In this document: positions 23,110-34,409 of the stretch, in pieces
Layout: every line of letters begins with the position of its first letter
Numbering within the stretch: position 1 is the stretch's first letter
From: Psococerastis gibbosa
Lineage: Eukaryota; Arthropoda; Insecta; Psocodea; Psocidae
Assembly: GCA_963971405.1 (NCBI GenBank)
Contig: OZ020485.1
Coordinates: 29,345,921-29,409,920, forward strand
Direction of reading: 5' to 3'
Length of the DNA: 64,000 nt
The notes under the pieces: model-generated
Database searches by the model: none
What the model was told of the DNA's origin: nothing
The model's input: the letters and a program-made list of their open reading frames with translations, nothing else
Program-made: the position numbers and the translations under genes

Positions 23110-23768
23110 TACTCCATAATAATTGCAACCTTAATCCATGCACATGTCAGATAATCGCAAAAGCAAATACTATTAAATATTTAGGCGTTACCATTGATAA
23201 TCATCTCAAGTGGTATGAACAAATCCTCCTAACATCAAAACGAATTAGAAGAACCTATAACAAATTAAGGATGCTAAGGTGTACACTTAACGTTGACACT
23301 CTGTAAGGTAAGTTTATCATGCTTTAGTCCAATCAATTTTCCAATATAGCATATTAGCCTGGGGTGGTGCTCACTCTTCCCATATATGCTCCCTAGAAAC
23401 TGATGTAAGAATAGCCATCAGGGTAGCTATAGGGAAGCCTCGCCGCTACCCTTCAAATCTTCTTTTTCAGGAATTCAATGCCCTCCCATTGCCATTGCTA
23501 TGTGCAAAACAACTTCTACTTTTTCGATTTAAAAAGGGCAAAAACCATTCTTGGGCAAGGTGATTTCGTCCATCATAACATTAATACCAGACTTGGTACC
23601 GGACGCAACCTAAAAACTTTGAAACCGAATACGGAACACTTTATGCATTCGCATATTATGTATAAGTCTATTCCACTGTACAATTCCCTACCGGACAACA
23701 TAAAGGACTCCGTCAGCATAACAAGTTTCAAGACACATAAAATACCTAATTTCTTCCAACCCCAATAA
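23110..23768 (+). pseudogene. LINE reverse-transcriptase C-terminal fragment, two frameshifts
   Basis: Three frames in sequence encode one recognisable protein tail. 'IKYLGVTIDNHLKW' (frame 23037-23306) is the RT thumb signature. A stop-free segment of about 84 codons at 23310-23560 with 'LAWGGAHSSH' corresponds to the conserved 'GI/LxxWG' block beyond the palm. The frame ending at 23768 carries 'IPLYNSLPDNIKD' and 'FKTHK', the usual C-terminal signature of many LINE ORF2 proteins. The catalytic palm is missing, so the copy is 5'-truncated and dead. It sits inside the 6.9-kb unit and must postdate or be captured by it. Confidence 0.75.
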
Positions 23769-23774
23769 CATCAC

Positions 23775-24575
23775 GTCCCTACTTAGCAACTAGACTTAAT
23801 GAAAATTGGGATACATACTGTAAAGTGGATGTTCTCTCAGTGTCGATTGTCAACCAATATTTTATTATTAGCCTACATTACTTCAGTTATCTGCCTGCAC
23901 AATTGTTTTTCTATTAACGTTTAAAAAAAATATTTTTTTACTTAATTCGTACATTTTTTCTTTACTTGTATTTGCAATTGTAATGTTCACTTTTGCTTTT
24001 AAAGGGCCCCCCCCCCTACCATTTTTAATATTGTAAATGTTGTTTGTTTATTTGTTGATATTTTATTGTGGAGTCATCAGTGAGGAGAAGTTGTTTGTTT
24101 TTAGCACGAAACCATGCTTCAGTATAGTTTTTATCATTGCCGGGTGCAACTGATGCAAAAACAAAAATCACTTAGCTTACAATGGACCCCCTGGTGTGAT
24201 GGGTGTACTGAGTGCACCTGGTGATTCTCAACAGGTTTGAATCTGCACACGGTTATCTGTTTACTAAATCAATACTTCCCTTAAACCTGTGCGTTGGATA
24301 GATTTATTAATTGCCCAGCACGGGACTTGTCCTTTATACCATTTAATCACTTTAAAAAGTTTTATGTTTTCAGTTGTAATTGAATCAACCTCACCTTCCA
24401 TATTATGTAAATATACAACGGGATCATGACGTATGGTTATGTTTTTATAATTGTATTATTTTACAACACCATCTAGAGCTATAGATGTTTGCATACAAAG
24501 TTCCCCTCGTTAGATAGTGCTCCTCCGCTCATAATTGTGCAATTATTATTATGATCAGTAAAATCTTCCCTCATA
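23775..24575. other. Interior of the 6.9-kb unit, no gene seen
   Basis: AT-rich sequence with a C10 tract near 24007. The phrase GCAAAAACAAAAATCACTTAG near 24155 recurs with small changes near 24680, showing further internal duplication. Confidence 0.45.
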
Positions 24576-24577
24576 AA

Positions 24578-24648
24578 CAATGTCTTTACATACAATCACT
24601 TAAAACAAACTTTTAAACCTAAGACATATCTATAATGCGATAATGACC
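24578..24648 (+). repeat. 71-bp direct duplication of 21323-21393
   Basis: AATGTCTTTACATACAATCA through GCGATAATGACC is repeated here without visible change and in the same orientation. The original spans the 3' end of the capsid-like relic on the minus strand, so this is a second copy of its last codons and 3' flank. Confidence 0.85.
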
Positions 24649-24740
24649 ATGCTTCAACCTAAGTGTTGGATAGATTTACGAAAACAAAAATCACTTTAGC
24701 TTACAATGGACTGTCAGCGAGGGGTAGATTTATTAATAGC

Positions 24741-25170
24741 TTGTTTGTGGCTAACTCAACCTATCCTTACCCAATGTAACCTAATCTAACCTATCCTAAT
24801 TCAATGTAACCTAACTTAACATCATATTTATTTGATATAAAAATATTTTTGTTAAAAAAATGATGAATTTAATCTAGGTAAACAGCTAACCTAACCCAAT
24901 GTAACCTAATCTGGCCTATCCTAATCCAATGTAACCTACCCTAACTTGATATAAAAATTTAACCTAGCCTAATATTATAACTTAACCTGTCCTAGCCCAA
25001 TGTAACTAAATCTAACATAGAAAACACGACTGCCTGGTATATTGCACACCCATTGTGAGAAACTGAGACTTAGTTGGGATTATTGAAAATTCATTTTTAT
25101 AAACATGGCTGGTGGGTATATTGAACACCTATTGTGGGATTAATACATTTCTTTTAAGATACTGAGTGCA
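24741..25170 (+). repeat. Third copy of the internal arm (direct relative to 20600-21137)
   Basis: Begins near GTGGCTAACTCAACC and carries the TAACC-type words, GAAAACACGACTGCCTGG and GGCTGGTGGGTATATTGAAC. It stops abruptly after CTGAGTGCA, where the sequence switches to a GC-richer block with a GTGGGTAGTCC word. Confidence 0.8.
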
Positions 25171-25290
25171 ACGCCGAGTCCCACCCTTACCGTCTATCAT
25201 TCGTGGGTAGTCCACTGTTTCAAATTAGGTAATTAATATGTGCATTATTCAATGGCGCTCACCCTCACTGGTCTATCTATCCCTGTCTCC

Positions 25291-26300
25291 CATTAGCTCA
25301 AGCGTGTTCGTCGATGTAAATGTAGCTGATAAAAAATTAATAAGAAAAAACTTATATTAATTTATTTTAAGGTTTTTAAATACTATGGGTGTCTATATTT
25401 AGCTTATCTTTACTCAATGTAGTGTACTAAACATTATGCATTAGCTCAAGCGTGTTCATCGATGTAAATGTAGCTGATAAAAAAAAAAAAATTAATAAGA
25501 AAAAAACTTATATTAACTTATTTTAAGGTTTTTAAATACTATGGGTGTCTATATTTAGCTTATCTTTACTCAATGTAGTGTACTTAACATTATGCATTAG
25601 CTCAAGCGTGGTCATCGATGTAAATTTAGCTGATAAAAATTAATAAGAAAAAAACTTATATTAATTTATTTAACGGTCTTTAAATACTATGGGTGTCTAT
25701 ATTTAGCTTATGTTTACTCAATGTAGTGTACTAAACATTATGCATTAGCTCAAGCGTGTTCATCGATGTAAATATTGCTGATAAAAATTAATAAGAAAAA
25801 AACTTATATTAATTTATTTAACGGTCTTCAAATACTATGGGTGTCTATATTTAGCTTATGTTTACTTAATGTAGTGTACTTAACATTATTAATTAGCACA
25901 ATCGTGTTCACCGATGTAAATTTATCTGATAATAAATAATTAAGAAAAAAACTTATATTAATTTATTTTACGGTCTTTAAATACTATGGGTGTCTATATT
26001 TAGCTTATGTTTACTTATTGTAGTGTACTTAACATTATGCATTAGCTCAAGCGTGGTCATCGATGTAAATTTAGCTGATAATAAATAATTAAGAAAAAAC
26101 TTATATTAATTTATTTTACGGTCTTTAAATACTATGGGTGTCTATATTTAGCTTATGTTTACTCAATGTAGTGTACTAAACATTATGCATTAGCTCAAGC
26201 GTGTTCATCGATGTAAATATAGCTGATAAAAAAAAATTTATATTAATTTATTTTAAGGTTTTTAAATACTACGGGTGTCTATATTTAGCTTATGTTTACC
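25291..26300 (+). repeat. Satellite array, about seven units of ~148 bp
   Basis: CATTAGCTCAAGCGTG-type unit starts occur at 25291, 25439, 25595, 25743, 25891, 26040 and 26188, giving spacings of 148, 156, 148, 148, 149 and 148. Each unit contains CATCGATGTAAAT, AAACTTATATTAA and CTATGGGTGTCTATATTTAG. The last unit is partial. Length changes lie in the A run after GCTGATA. I see no unit elsewhere in the window. Confidence 0.9.
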
Positions 26301-26334
26301 TGGGTTATAAAAAAAAAAAACAATCATAGTGCCA

Positions 26335-26401
26335 TAGAAAGACCACCCACGAAGAAGAAAGAAGAAGAAGAAAGAAATGTTTTAATTCAATTACACCATT
26401 A

Positions 26402-26435
<34 letters not shown>

Positions 26436-26722
26436 TAACTCTATCTCACAAATTAGTAATTATAAAAAAAAAAAAAAACGATCATGGTGCCATAGAAAGA
26501 CCACCCACGGGTCTCGACGGGGGGGATAAGCGCCAGAACCTCAGACCACCCACGAGGGGTAGCATGACGGGGGGTGGGGTAGATGGGGTAGCTCGACGGG
26601 GGGTGGGGTAAGCGCCAGAAACTCAGACCACCCACGAGGGGTAGCATGACGGGGGGTGGGGTAGATGGGGTAGCTCGACGGGGGGTGGGGTAAGCGCCAG
26701 AAACCCCCTTTCTATACTACTA
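26335..26722 (-). repeat. Right inverted terminal repeat of the 6.9-kb unit
   Basis: Contains AGACCACCCACGAAGAAG, a GAAGAA-rich block, AATGTTTTAATTCAATTACA and an A/TA run, followed by three GC-rich blocks (AGACCACCCACGAGGGGTAG, GACGGGGGGTGGGGTA, TAAGCGCCAGAA). It mirrors the left terminus. The terminal GC-rich block is itself repeated in tandem here. Confidence 0.7.
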
Positions 26723-26784
26723 CTTCATTGTTCTGCTGCATTAGTTGGCATCAAGCCACACCATAAAGTATTTAGTTAAGTTGC

Positions 26785-26885
26785 AGTAGGTTTGGCAAGA
26801 GCACGACCTCCTTTTTCAGAGCAGCAGTCTCCAAGGTCCAAATGGCCATGATGATCGCTAGAAGAGACATATAAAGCAGAAGAAG
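26785..26885 (+). pseudogene. Short LINE 3' tail fragment
   Basis: TTTGGCAAGAGCACGACC, TTTTCAGAGCAGCAGTC and GCCATGATGATCGCTAGAAG match the last ~100 bp of the LINE at 44240-44640 and the decayed copy at 3915-4240. It is a strongly 5'-truncated insertion directly beyond the 6.9-kb unit. Confidence 0.75.
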
Positions 26886-26889
26886 GTTA

Positions 26890-27895
26890 CTAAAACAACT
26901 TAACACTAATATTATAAGCTACCGTTGAATGTAAATCGAGTTATATGAATGCCAGCTTGTCTACGGCATCAAGATTGATTACGTATTTGAAGAGCTTGAG
27001 AAACCCCCAATGTCCAGCTCGTAGCTATTCCCTTTGTAATTCGGAAGGTCAAGTTGCCGCATATGAATTTTTAATTTTCATTAGGATCTTCAGAGGGTAG
27101 TCCGCCTACTGTCTTAGAGAGACGCTTTACAGCTTAGCTGGCGCGTCCGAGAATTTATGAAGAACAGACAGGTCATTTACTGTACAGCAAATTACGCTTT
27201 TGGAACAGCTGCCACATATCAAATTCATTGATCACAGTGATAAAGGGGATTGGAGATACATTTATTAGTATGCAGTGTGTATGCATGTATGGGGGCCCTT
27301 TAACCTGAAAATCCCCATTTTGAACCACTCATTAAAATAGGTTGGCATCCCCAATTTTTATTCTATCCCTTCCAGGAATGAAATGTTGCAAAAAAGTACA
27401 AAAATTACGACTGACGCATTGAAACGCAACTATTGAAATTCGGAATATACTCTGATTATTTTACCCCATAAATTCTCTTAAACGCGCCTGGAATCAATAG
27501 ACTACCCCCATAAGTCATAATTTTACAGCAAAAACCACTTGCTGAATTTCGTAGAGAGAAAGGACATATGTCGGCACTACAGAGCTAGGGCGGGGGCGTG
27601 GTCGTGGCCATTCATAGCTTTAAGGGGGGCAAAGGCTCTTTCTATTCCGCAGCTATTATTCTCGGCATGACAGCCCAGCAAAAAAAAAAAAACGCCCGAG
27701 CACAGGCTAATTACATCCTCCCACTCATACATTTTACCACCGCATTTCTACATTTCATTTAAGTGGCGGAGTAGGTCTTTTGGGTTTCTAGTTTCCTCAG
27801 ATAAAGTGAAATTAAAATTAATACGACTAGCAAAAAGGCCCAGCTTCTGCGTATTTGAAATGTTTCAGTAGTCGCACGACGTTTATATTGTTCCG
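26890..27895. other. No gene seen
   Basis: AT-rich sequence with short frames; no recognisable element. Confidence 0.5.
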
Positions 27896-27898
27896 ACC

Positions 27899-28003
27899 AA
27901 TACACTAGCCGTATGTAAACAAAGTTTGACAGCATCATCTTACGTTTCTAATGCTGATAAATAAGATGACAGTCTCGCACTTTGTTTACATATGACTAGT
28001 ATT
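27899..28003. repeat. 105-bp hairpin inverted repeat (mini-MITE)
   Basis: AATACACTAGCCGTATGTAA is mirrored by the right end ATATGACTAGTATT. AACAAAGT and ACTTTGTT continue the pairing, and a second inner pair AGCATCATCTTA / TAAGATGACAG follows. Confidence 0.6.
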
Positions 28004-28009
28004 TCCATA

Positions 28010-30345
28010 TGTTAGTCTCAACGTCAGCCTAAAAGTCTCACAACTAATGTAGTTGCCCGTAATTATCCTGACTACGGTACCGTAGCCAAACGAATGTCTT
28101 TTATTTATTTGTGACAAAATTATGAAATAATTGCGAACCCCCTCTTTAAGAAAACTCTAAGTGGAACCTACTGTAATATTGTGGTCCTGTTCAAATCCCA
28201 TTAAAATATGGAACATTTGTATGCATAAATTCGAACGCTAGATTGAAATGTTCAAATGAATTCCTTCAATTTCATGTTTATGCAACCATGTACATAAGTC
28301 GAGAGAGAAAAATTTGAAAAAATAGACCCTCTAATTGTCGTTATATGATAACATACAATATTGAAATAACCATGTAAGATTCTAATTTGGTAATAACTTT
28401 CTTTAAGCTCGTTAAACATTCACAAGGTCCATATTGCATAATTATTGGCATGTCTGTCTATGCCAACTACTACAATTTGTACGACTAATAACAGGGCTCA
28501 TGCCTGTGTATGGGATTTAAACGGGAACCCACCATTGGTTAAAAAAATGTTGTGATAAACTGATCAACACAGTTTGGTATAGCGACCATTACCGCGCTGA
28601 TCAGAACAGAAACTCGTAACCACAAAGCATTCTCAATTATGTTTAGAAGTACCCTCGTACATCTGACCGGAAACTCAACACATTCCCGCCAGCAAAAAAA
28701 GTTATTAATGACCGTCACGCTCTCCAGCAACATTTTTAAATGAATTTTTCCAGCGGTGACACACAGCTTCTCAAGCCGATGCGGAAGTATTGCGTAAACC
28801 ACCAGCAATAAAACGCCAGCTTTTTGCCTCACCCATCCCATTATCAACGTGTGTGACAGCGCACTAGCCAAGTTCCCACTTGACCCAACTCAACCTTACA
28901 AATATCAACAGTCAAAGTAGCTAACATGTCTTGAGATTCATTAATTCATTGTACAGTAATTAACTCTACATGTGCGTCTCGTATGCGAAGGAAATTCGCC
29001 ACGAAACCGATCTACATCGAAATACATAGTGCTGCTGGTGAAAACTAATACACCGAACCTGGTTAATTTTGAAATACGTCATAAAAGTCATGGAATCAAG
29101 GCTGAAGTCGACAACAGTGCTACAAGATGAGGGGTCCGTGGAGAATACAACTCTGGCAATTTGGAATTCGCAGAAACGTCAGCAGTGGAGACGGCAACAG
29201 CATAGCAATGCAGGACACGGTCGATGATGGCCAGGGATGTTCACCCATACGGCTAACCTTTAAGAAACAGGTATACAAATTTACTGGCAATGCAATAGGG
29301 ATGTGTAACTGTGGAAAATTTCCTAATAATGGAAACCATCGAAAACAAAAAATAATTTGCAGCAAAAATGCATTTTTAAATATAGAGAAAAGCCCCACGT
29401 TATAGGTGAGAACCAAACAAGATGACCCGCTTTAGAAAAAATAAGACCTCAAGAAATCTATAGTTACAAGCAGCGAATTGGCCCATCACCAAAGTTGTGA
29501 GAGGTTTAAAAAGCTCTAGGTCTCTCCTTTCTTCCACTTTTTCGAAATCCCCCGTCCCCTTACGAATGAGCTCCTGTCGATTTTCCTCACTTCCTGTAAA
29601 TCAGGAAATTTCCAGCTTTCAAGGGTGTTCAAAAGTGCGAAGGGTGCGAGACTTCAAATTACTTACAATCCCATTTCAGATTGCTCACAATTCTCTATCG
29701 AATACACCCTATTGCCACGAGAACATAACATATTCGAAATAAATACAGATAACATTAAGTTTTCATTATAACGTTATTTGAAGGAAAACATTTGCAGTGA
29801 CATCAAGTTTGCTCACCTTGCTTCGCCCACATGGAAAATAAAGACAATTTTCTTTCTTTCTTCTTTTTTTAAAATGTTTCAGGATAAGTCATTGACGAGG
29901 AAAGACCATAATAATAAAACTACCAAATCCATTAATACGTAAATTTAAGGGGAACCTTTATTTCCGAATAAGATTTCTACAGTGAATAAACTTTATGGAT
30001 AATTATGTACTATATACATAATTGAGGTGTACATTATTGTGGTGTCGATCTTTACGGAAATTTTTCGTCTTGTTTATTGTATTACTATTTATTTTTTGCA
30101 ATGTTAGGCCCATTTGTTGCTCCCACTTTCTTTTTTTCTGGGTCCTTGCAACTTTGTGGCAGTAACTGCATAGTTTCACTGATGGAGTGCACTGTTCTCT
30201 AAGCTGACTCCAAATCCCTGTTTTTTTTTTTACGAATGCATTGAATTTCCACTGTCATTTCCCAATGCAGCCTCCGAAGGTTACAATGTCTAGACTAGTT
30301 TTCAGGTATAGTCACTGGTTCAGTCACTACCTGAGGGGAGAATCA
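28010..30345. other. No gene recognised
   Basis: Frames of 80-110 codons at 28539-28871 (minus), 29120-29416 (minus), 29127-29405 (plus) and 29497-29742 (plus) carry no known motif. Two overlap antisense. No repeat shared with the rest of the window was seen. Confidence 0.4.
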
Positions 30346-30351
30346 CATGCA

Positions 30352-32272
30352 GTCCATTGAAATGTTACGTGAGCTTTGCATTTCTTAGAGGCAGCAATTT
30401 TATTTTATAGATATGTGAGGGGGTCAATAGAAGCTTAACCTCAAGATTGAGGGGTTGCCACCCTTGTCCCCCGGCCGCCATATTGAAAAAAGGGGTGACA
30501 ACATTTTTTTCGCGATATATCGGAAACTATACGTCTTACAATAAATTTGTCAAAAATAATTTGTAACAAATTGTTTTGCCTACAAATATATTTATATAAC
30601 TTTTCGCCCTAAATTAAAAATTAAAGAAGTTATAAGCAAAAAAGTAAGAAAAGTTTTATAACAATTTTCTTTTTTGCTCTAAACTTTTTTTATATACATT
30701 TTTCAAAATAATTACATCAGACCAATCTTGTAGATGATCTTTTGAGGAAAATTTTATCCCCATGACTCTTTTTACTTCATTCATTTAAAACGCTGTTACA
30801 GCTCTCCAAAGTTGACCCGGCCCGTCAAAGCTCATGAGAATCCGGTCGAAACGAAATGTTTAACTTATTTGATTATTTTTTTTATTGTAAATATATTCTA
30901 ACAAAATGTTTGTTAAATTTGTACAACTTTACTTATTCATTTCTAACTCTTTTCCCCGCTAGCTATGGCTGAATGGCTCCTTATCGCCGACGCAAAAAAA
31001 AAAAAAAATCTGAGGTAGAGTCTGTAGGCGCGTTTTTTTTACGTAGTATCCCCAGTAGGCCTACTCCACGGACATCTTGCTTATAACGTAATCCTCGACA
31101 TCATAATATTATTAATCACTTATTAGCTAGCTACCCTAATCGACCTTTCTTCGATGGTCCAGACTGTGGCTCAGAATCTAAATCAACGACAAATATGAAA
31201 GTTTGAGGAATGACAGGAGTTAAAATTAGAGTCATAGTTGGAATTTATTCTTCAAATTCAAAAGCCCCAATCTTCAGGATTTTGATATCTTCCTAGCCAC
31301 GACTGGATCTGGTGATATACTCGGAGACTGTGAAAACAAGCAGCATCTTGTGTTGGAGGCAGCGATGATAAATTAAATTAATTTTTAGTCACTGTCTTGG
31401 CAAATCGTTTGTATCGCAAGCCGTCTAGTGAGTCGTCTTTATTACCGCCGCATAAAGCTATGAAAAAACGTTCGCCAACAAGAGTGAGCAAAGATGAATC
31501 GACTTTCTCACTCAGGAATAGCGCGGTACCACCAGCTAATTCAGGATGTTTCTCGGTTTCTCCGTAAATACTTGGTTGGCTAAACTCAGCTGGGAAAATC
31601 GAAAACGCCAAACGCGCCTACAGACTCTACCTCATAGGTAGCGGGGAAAAGAGTTAGGAATGAATAAGTAAAGTTGTACGAATTTAACAAAAATTTTGTA
31701 AGAATAAATTTACAATAAAAAAATAATAATAAAAATAAAAATAAGTTAAACATTTCGTTTCGACCGGATTCTCATGAGCATTGACGAGCCTGGTCAACTT
31801 TGGAGCGCTGTAACAGCGTTTTAAATGAATGAAATAAAAAAAGATATAGGGCTAAAATTTTCCTCAAAAGATCATCTACAAGATTGGTCTGAGGTAATTT
31901 TTTTTGTAAATGTATAAAAAAAAAGTTACAGAGCAAAAAAGAAAATTGTTATACAACCTTTCTTACTTTTTTGCTTATAACTCCTTTAATTTTTAATTTA
32001 GGGCGAAAAGTTTTACAAACATATTTGTAGGCAAAATAATTTTCTACAAATTATGTTTTCCCAAATTTTTGTAAGACGCATAGTTTCCGAGATATCGCGA
32101 AAAAATGTTTTCACCCCTTTTTTCAATATGGCGGCCGCGGGACAAGGGTGGCGACCCCTCAAACTTGAGGTTAAGCTTCTATTGACTCCCCTCACATATC
32201 TATAAAATAAAATTGCTGCCTCTAAGAAATGCAATACTCGGCCCCTAAATTGTAACATTTCAATGAACTAAT
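30352..32272. mobile_element. 1.9-kb foldback element with long inverted arms
   Basis: The left arm runs 30352 to about 31040 and the right arm about 31605 to 32272. Matching landmarks (left / right reverse complement) include CCATTGAAATGTTAC, CATTTCTTAGAGGCAGCAAT, CAATATGGCGGCC-type words, the CGAAACGAAATG block, TTTTCCCCGCTA and GTCTGTAGGCGCGTT. Arms are about 670-690 bp with small indels, separated by ~565 bp holding a broken gene (31262-31611). This is a long-TIR or foldback transposon; the superfamily is not determined and no duplication at the ends was confirmed. Confidence 0.8.
31262..31611 (-). pseudogene. Relic of an uncharacterised repeat-associated arthropod protein family, in-frame stop
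   Basis: The frame from 31611 carries 'ERFFIALCGGNKDDSLDGLR' and stops (TAA) at 31380-31378. The same frame resumes directly with 'LPPTQDAACFHSLRVYHQIQ' and 'NPEDWGF', then stops again near 31258. The order (a 'GG-DD-LN/DxLRYKRF' block, then 'LPPT...AAxxHSxRVYxQxQxW', then 'xPExWGW/F') matches a family I recall among uncharacterised proteins of arthropods and some other invertebrates. That family is often encoded in repetitive loci and is sometimes followed by cysteine-rich domains. No cysteine-rich part is visible here. The upstream part crosses into the right inverted arm, so the gene was interrupted or truncated by the element's structure. Function unknown. Confidence 0.55.
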
Positions 32273-32279
32273 GGCCAAT

Positions 32280-34170
32280 GGGGCGGTATCGAAATGAAAA
32301 CTTTGCGGTAAGAACACCGCAGAAAACTCCACAATAATCAACACCGCAAAAATATTCATGACAATACACTGTAAAAATCTTCACCGTTATGAATTTCAAA
32401 CCGACCAAATACCTTCTAAATTATTTTCAGAAGCGACAGTCCTATAATTAAATAGAAGTTTGTCTCTGAAGAGATACATAACAACTTGCCATGCAGGCCT
32501 ATGCCTAAAGTACTTTACGGTTATGGGATATCCCCAGCGCAGCGGTTCATACGGGTTTCGATTTTGCTGATAAAGTTGGCGACTGGTTCTGGAGTTGACC
32601 CAATTAGTGCTGACTTAATTATTTGCTGAGTGATGAAAGATCGTTTGAGCGTTCAACCATGACTGCTCCGCCTAGCAGAACCCGGGCCATAACTCGGCGT
32701 TTGGTTTGCCTCTCTATAATGAATTTTGCTAGGATATTCAAATGTACAGCTATTTTATTGCTTTGTAGAAATCTGTTTGGCGGTTACAGTAATATGCTCC
32801 CCATAACACCGAATACTCCTCGATTTTCAATTCATGAAACCCCATTCCATTTAGAACTGCTAGTACATCAAGTCGCCTCGGAAGTTCCGTGGTTTTGTCT
32901 AGTTTTTATAATACAAAGAACCCTGCCCGTATAGTAAACATGGTAGACGCTGTAAGTAAACTCACAACAGTAGAAACATAAGCTGGTAGTTTCGTCCTGT
33001 GGATAGAATCGACTCAGTCCGGCGGCTATCTCTGAGAGTGGCGACGTTGGTTTAAGATCGCTAAGAAGACTAGGCGTCAGAGGTAGGGTTCTACTTTTGT
33101 ACTACGGCAAATTAATAGCAGATGCCTACTTCCGTAGCGCCTGCCTCCCTGATGGGCTATAGTTTTGAGAAAGTGAACAACATTCGTACATAAAGGTATC
33201 TCAAAAGTCACTAAGTCATAATGGTATAAAATATGAAGGAAGGGAATGCTGTAATGCGAGTTCCAGAACAACCAATGTGTCTACAATTTTTAGCTGCTAT
33301 ACAGAAATTAATCACAATGCAGCGATCATGAGCACAGGAATTATTTTGCAGTTAAACCGAATTACTGTATTACCACCAACCTTGTTCCTATGCTCCCTCG
33401 TTGTATTCGGAGTTCTAATCTCGAATACGAGAAAAATGCACAAAGATATAACATATAGCTTAATACAAGGCTGAAACATTCTTTGCTGTGGAGCTTTAAG
33501 TTTATTTTGGGTCCTCCAAAAGTTACTTCCAACACAAATTATTTCCCCTACTCAAAAAGACGCCGAAACTTTAAAGAACCAAGAGAAAACTGGCCGTTGT
33601 ACGCCAAAACGAGGTCACATGGCGTCAGACGACTCATGTTTTTGCTTCCCAAACTTTCCCTCGAAACTTTCCGACAAATGCTCGTTAAGTGGCTAAGGCC
33701 ACGTCAGCTAAAGGAGGACAAAAATTATTTTTCATCAAGCAGATGGAAACCAAGAAAAAAGAAAAAACATTTCCCGAACTCTTTCCCCCATTATCGCCGA
33801 GACAATTCCACCAAAGACATCAATCGAAAAGAAAATGTATTTTTGAATCTCCTCCATTTTCTTCTTCGTTAAATTAATGAGGCTCAGGGAGATGAAACCT
33901 TTAGTAGAGATGCTTTCAACGAAGAGATCAAAAGGCGTTTTTAAATTTTTAAACAAAATACTGTTTTGCATGGTGCATGAGTAGGAGAAAATTTGTTTCT
34001 ACTTAAATCTTTACTTATTTACTACGAGGATCCATGTCACTAAATATTTGGGTCCCACTTTTCCTACTTAGGCCGCCTAGGTGTTTCGCCAATGAGATTT
34101 TTTTTTTTTTTAATCATCATGAGTGCCTTCCAACGTTTTATAAAACTTGACTCACTATTGGTACAGTATA
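32280..34170. other. No gene recognised
   Basis: A 103-codon plus frame (32623-32934) and a 129-codon frame rich in lysine and arginine (33483-33872) were read and not recognised. No repeat partner in the window. Confidence 0.4.
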
Positions 34171-34179
34171 AATAAATAA

Positions 34180-34365
34180 TAATATTAGGCTGGATATTGT
34201 CTATAATCACTCCTATTGTCGTAAGCCTGAAATTATGTAATTCTGGGGAAGAACGTCAAATGCCTTCCAAAAATCTACAAACACAAAATGCTTGCGTATT
34301 TGAATGTAGTGACTTGTCAAATAGCTTAGACACATCTCCGCACTTTCATTTCTTTGGTAATGATA
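34180..34365 (-). pseudogene. LINE reverse-transcriptase motif A fragment
   Basis: The minus-strand frame 34213-34404 includes 'FVFVDFWKAFDVLPQN', a clear RT palm motif A ('FxDxxKAFD'), followed by 'GLR'. After an apparent one-base shift, a 'GVIIDNIQ' stretch fits the next part of RT. Nothing of motifs B or C is readable. It is an isolated, old fragment unrelated in detail to the LINE at 17.8-19.2 kb. Confidence 0.6.
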
Positions 34366-34409
34366 ATGCGTAATGATAATAACATTAATATTAACAATAA
34401 TCACTTCAC

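Larger units (their letters stand above)
19835..26722. mobile_element. 6.9-kb inverted-terminal-repeat unit with capsid-like relic (putative Polinton-like or related endogenous viral element)
   Basis: The left end TAGTAGTATAGAAAGGGGG (19835) is matched in inverse by the right end finishing at 26722. Both continue with shared GC-rich blocks: TTTCTGGCGCTTACCCC, CCCCCCGTCGAGCTACCCC and CTACCCCTCGTGGGTGGTCT. The interior holds telomere-like tandem repeats, a 37-bp-arm hairpin, a broken capsid-like gene, a LINE fragment, internal inverted and direct duplications, and a ~148-bp satellite. I found no clear target-site duplication, polymerase or integrase, so autonomy is lost or the assignment is incomplete. 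An alternative is a satellite-rich rearranged locus that merely contains a viral relic. Confidence 0.6.

Noticed and set aside
25291..26300. CRISPR array
   Set aside because: Units are ~148 bp repeats without unique spacers, in eukaryotic DNA; this is a satellite.
28539..28871. 110-codon hydrophobic frame on the minus strand as a membrane protein
   Set aside because: It does not begin with ATG, has no recognisable family, and hydrophobic chance frames are expected in AT-rich DNA.
33483..33872. 129-codon basic open frame
   Set aside because: Lysine/arginine richness follows from purine-rich DNA; no motif, no repeat partner, and an antisense frame overlaps.
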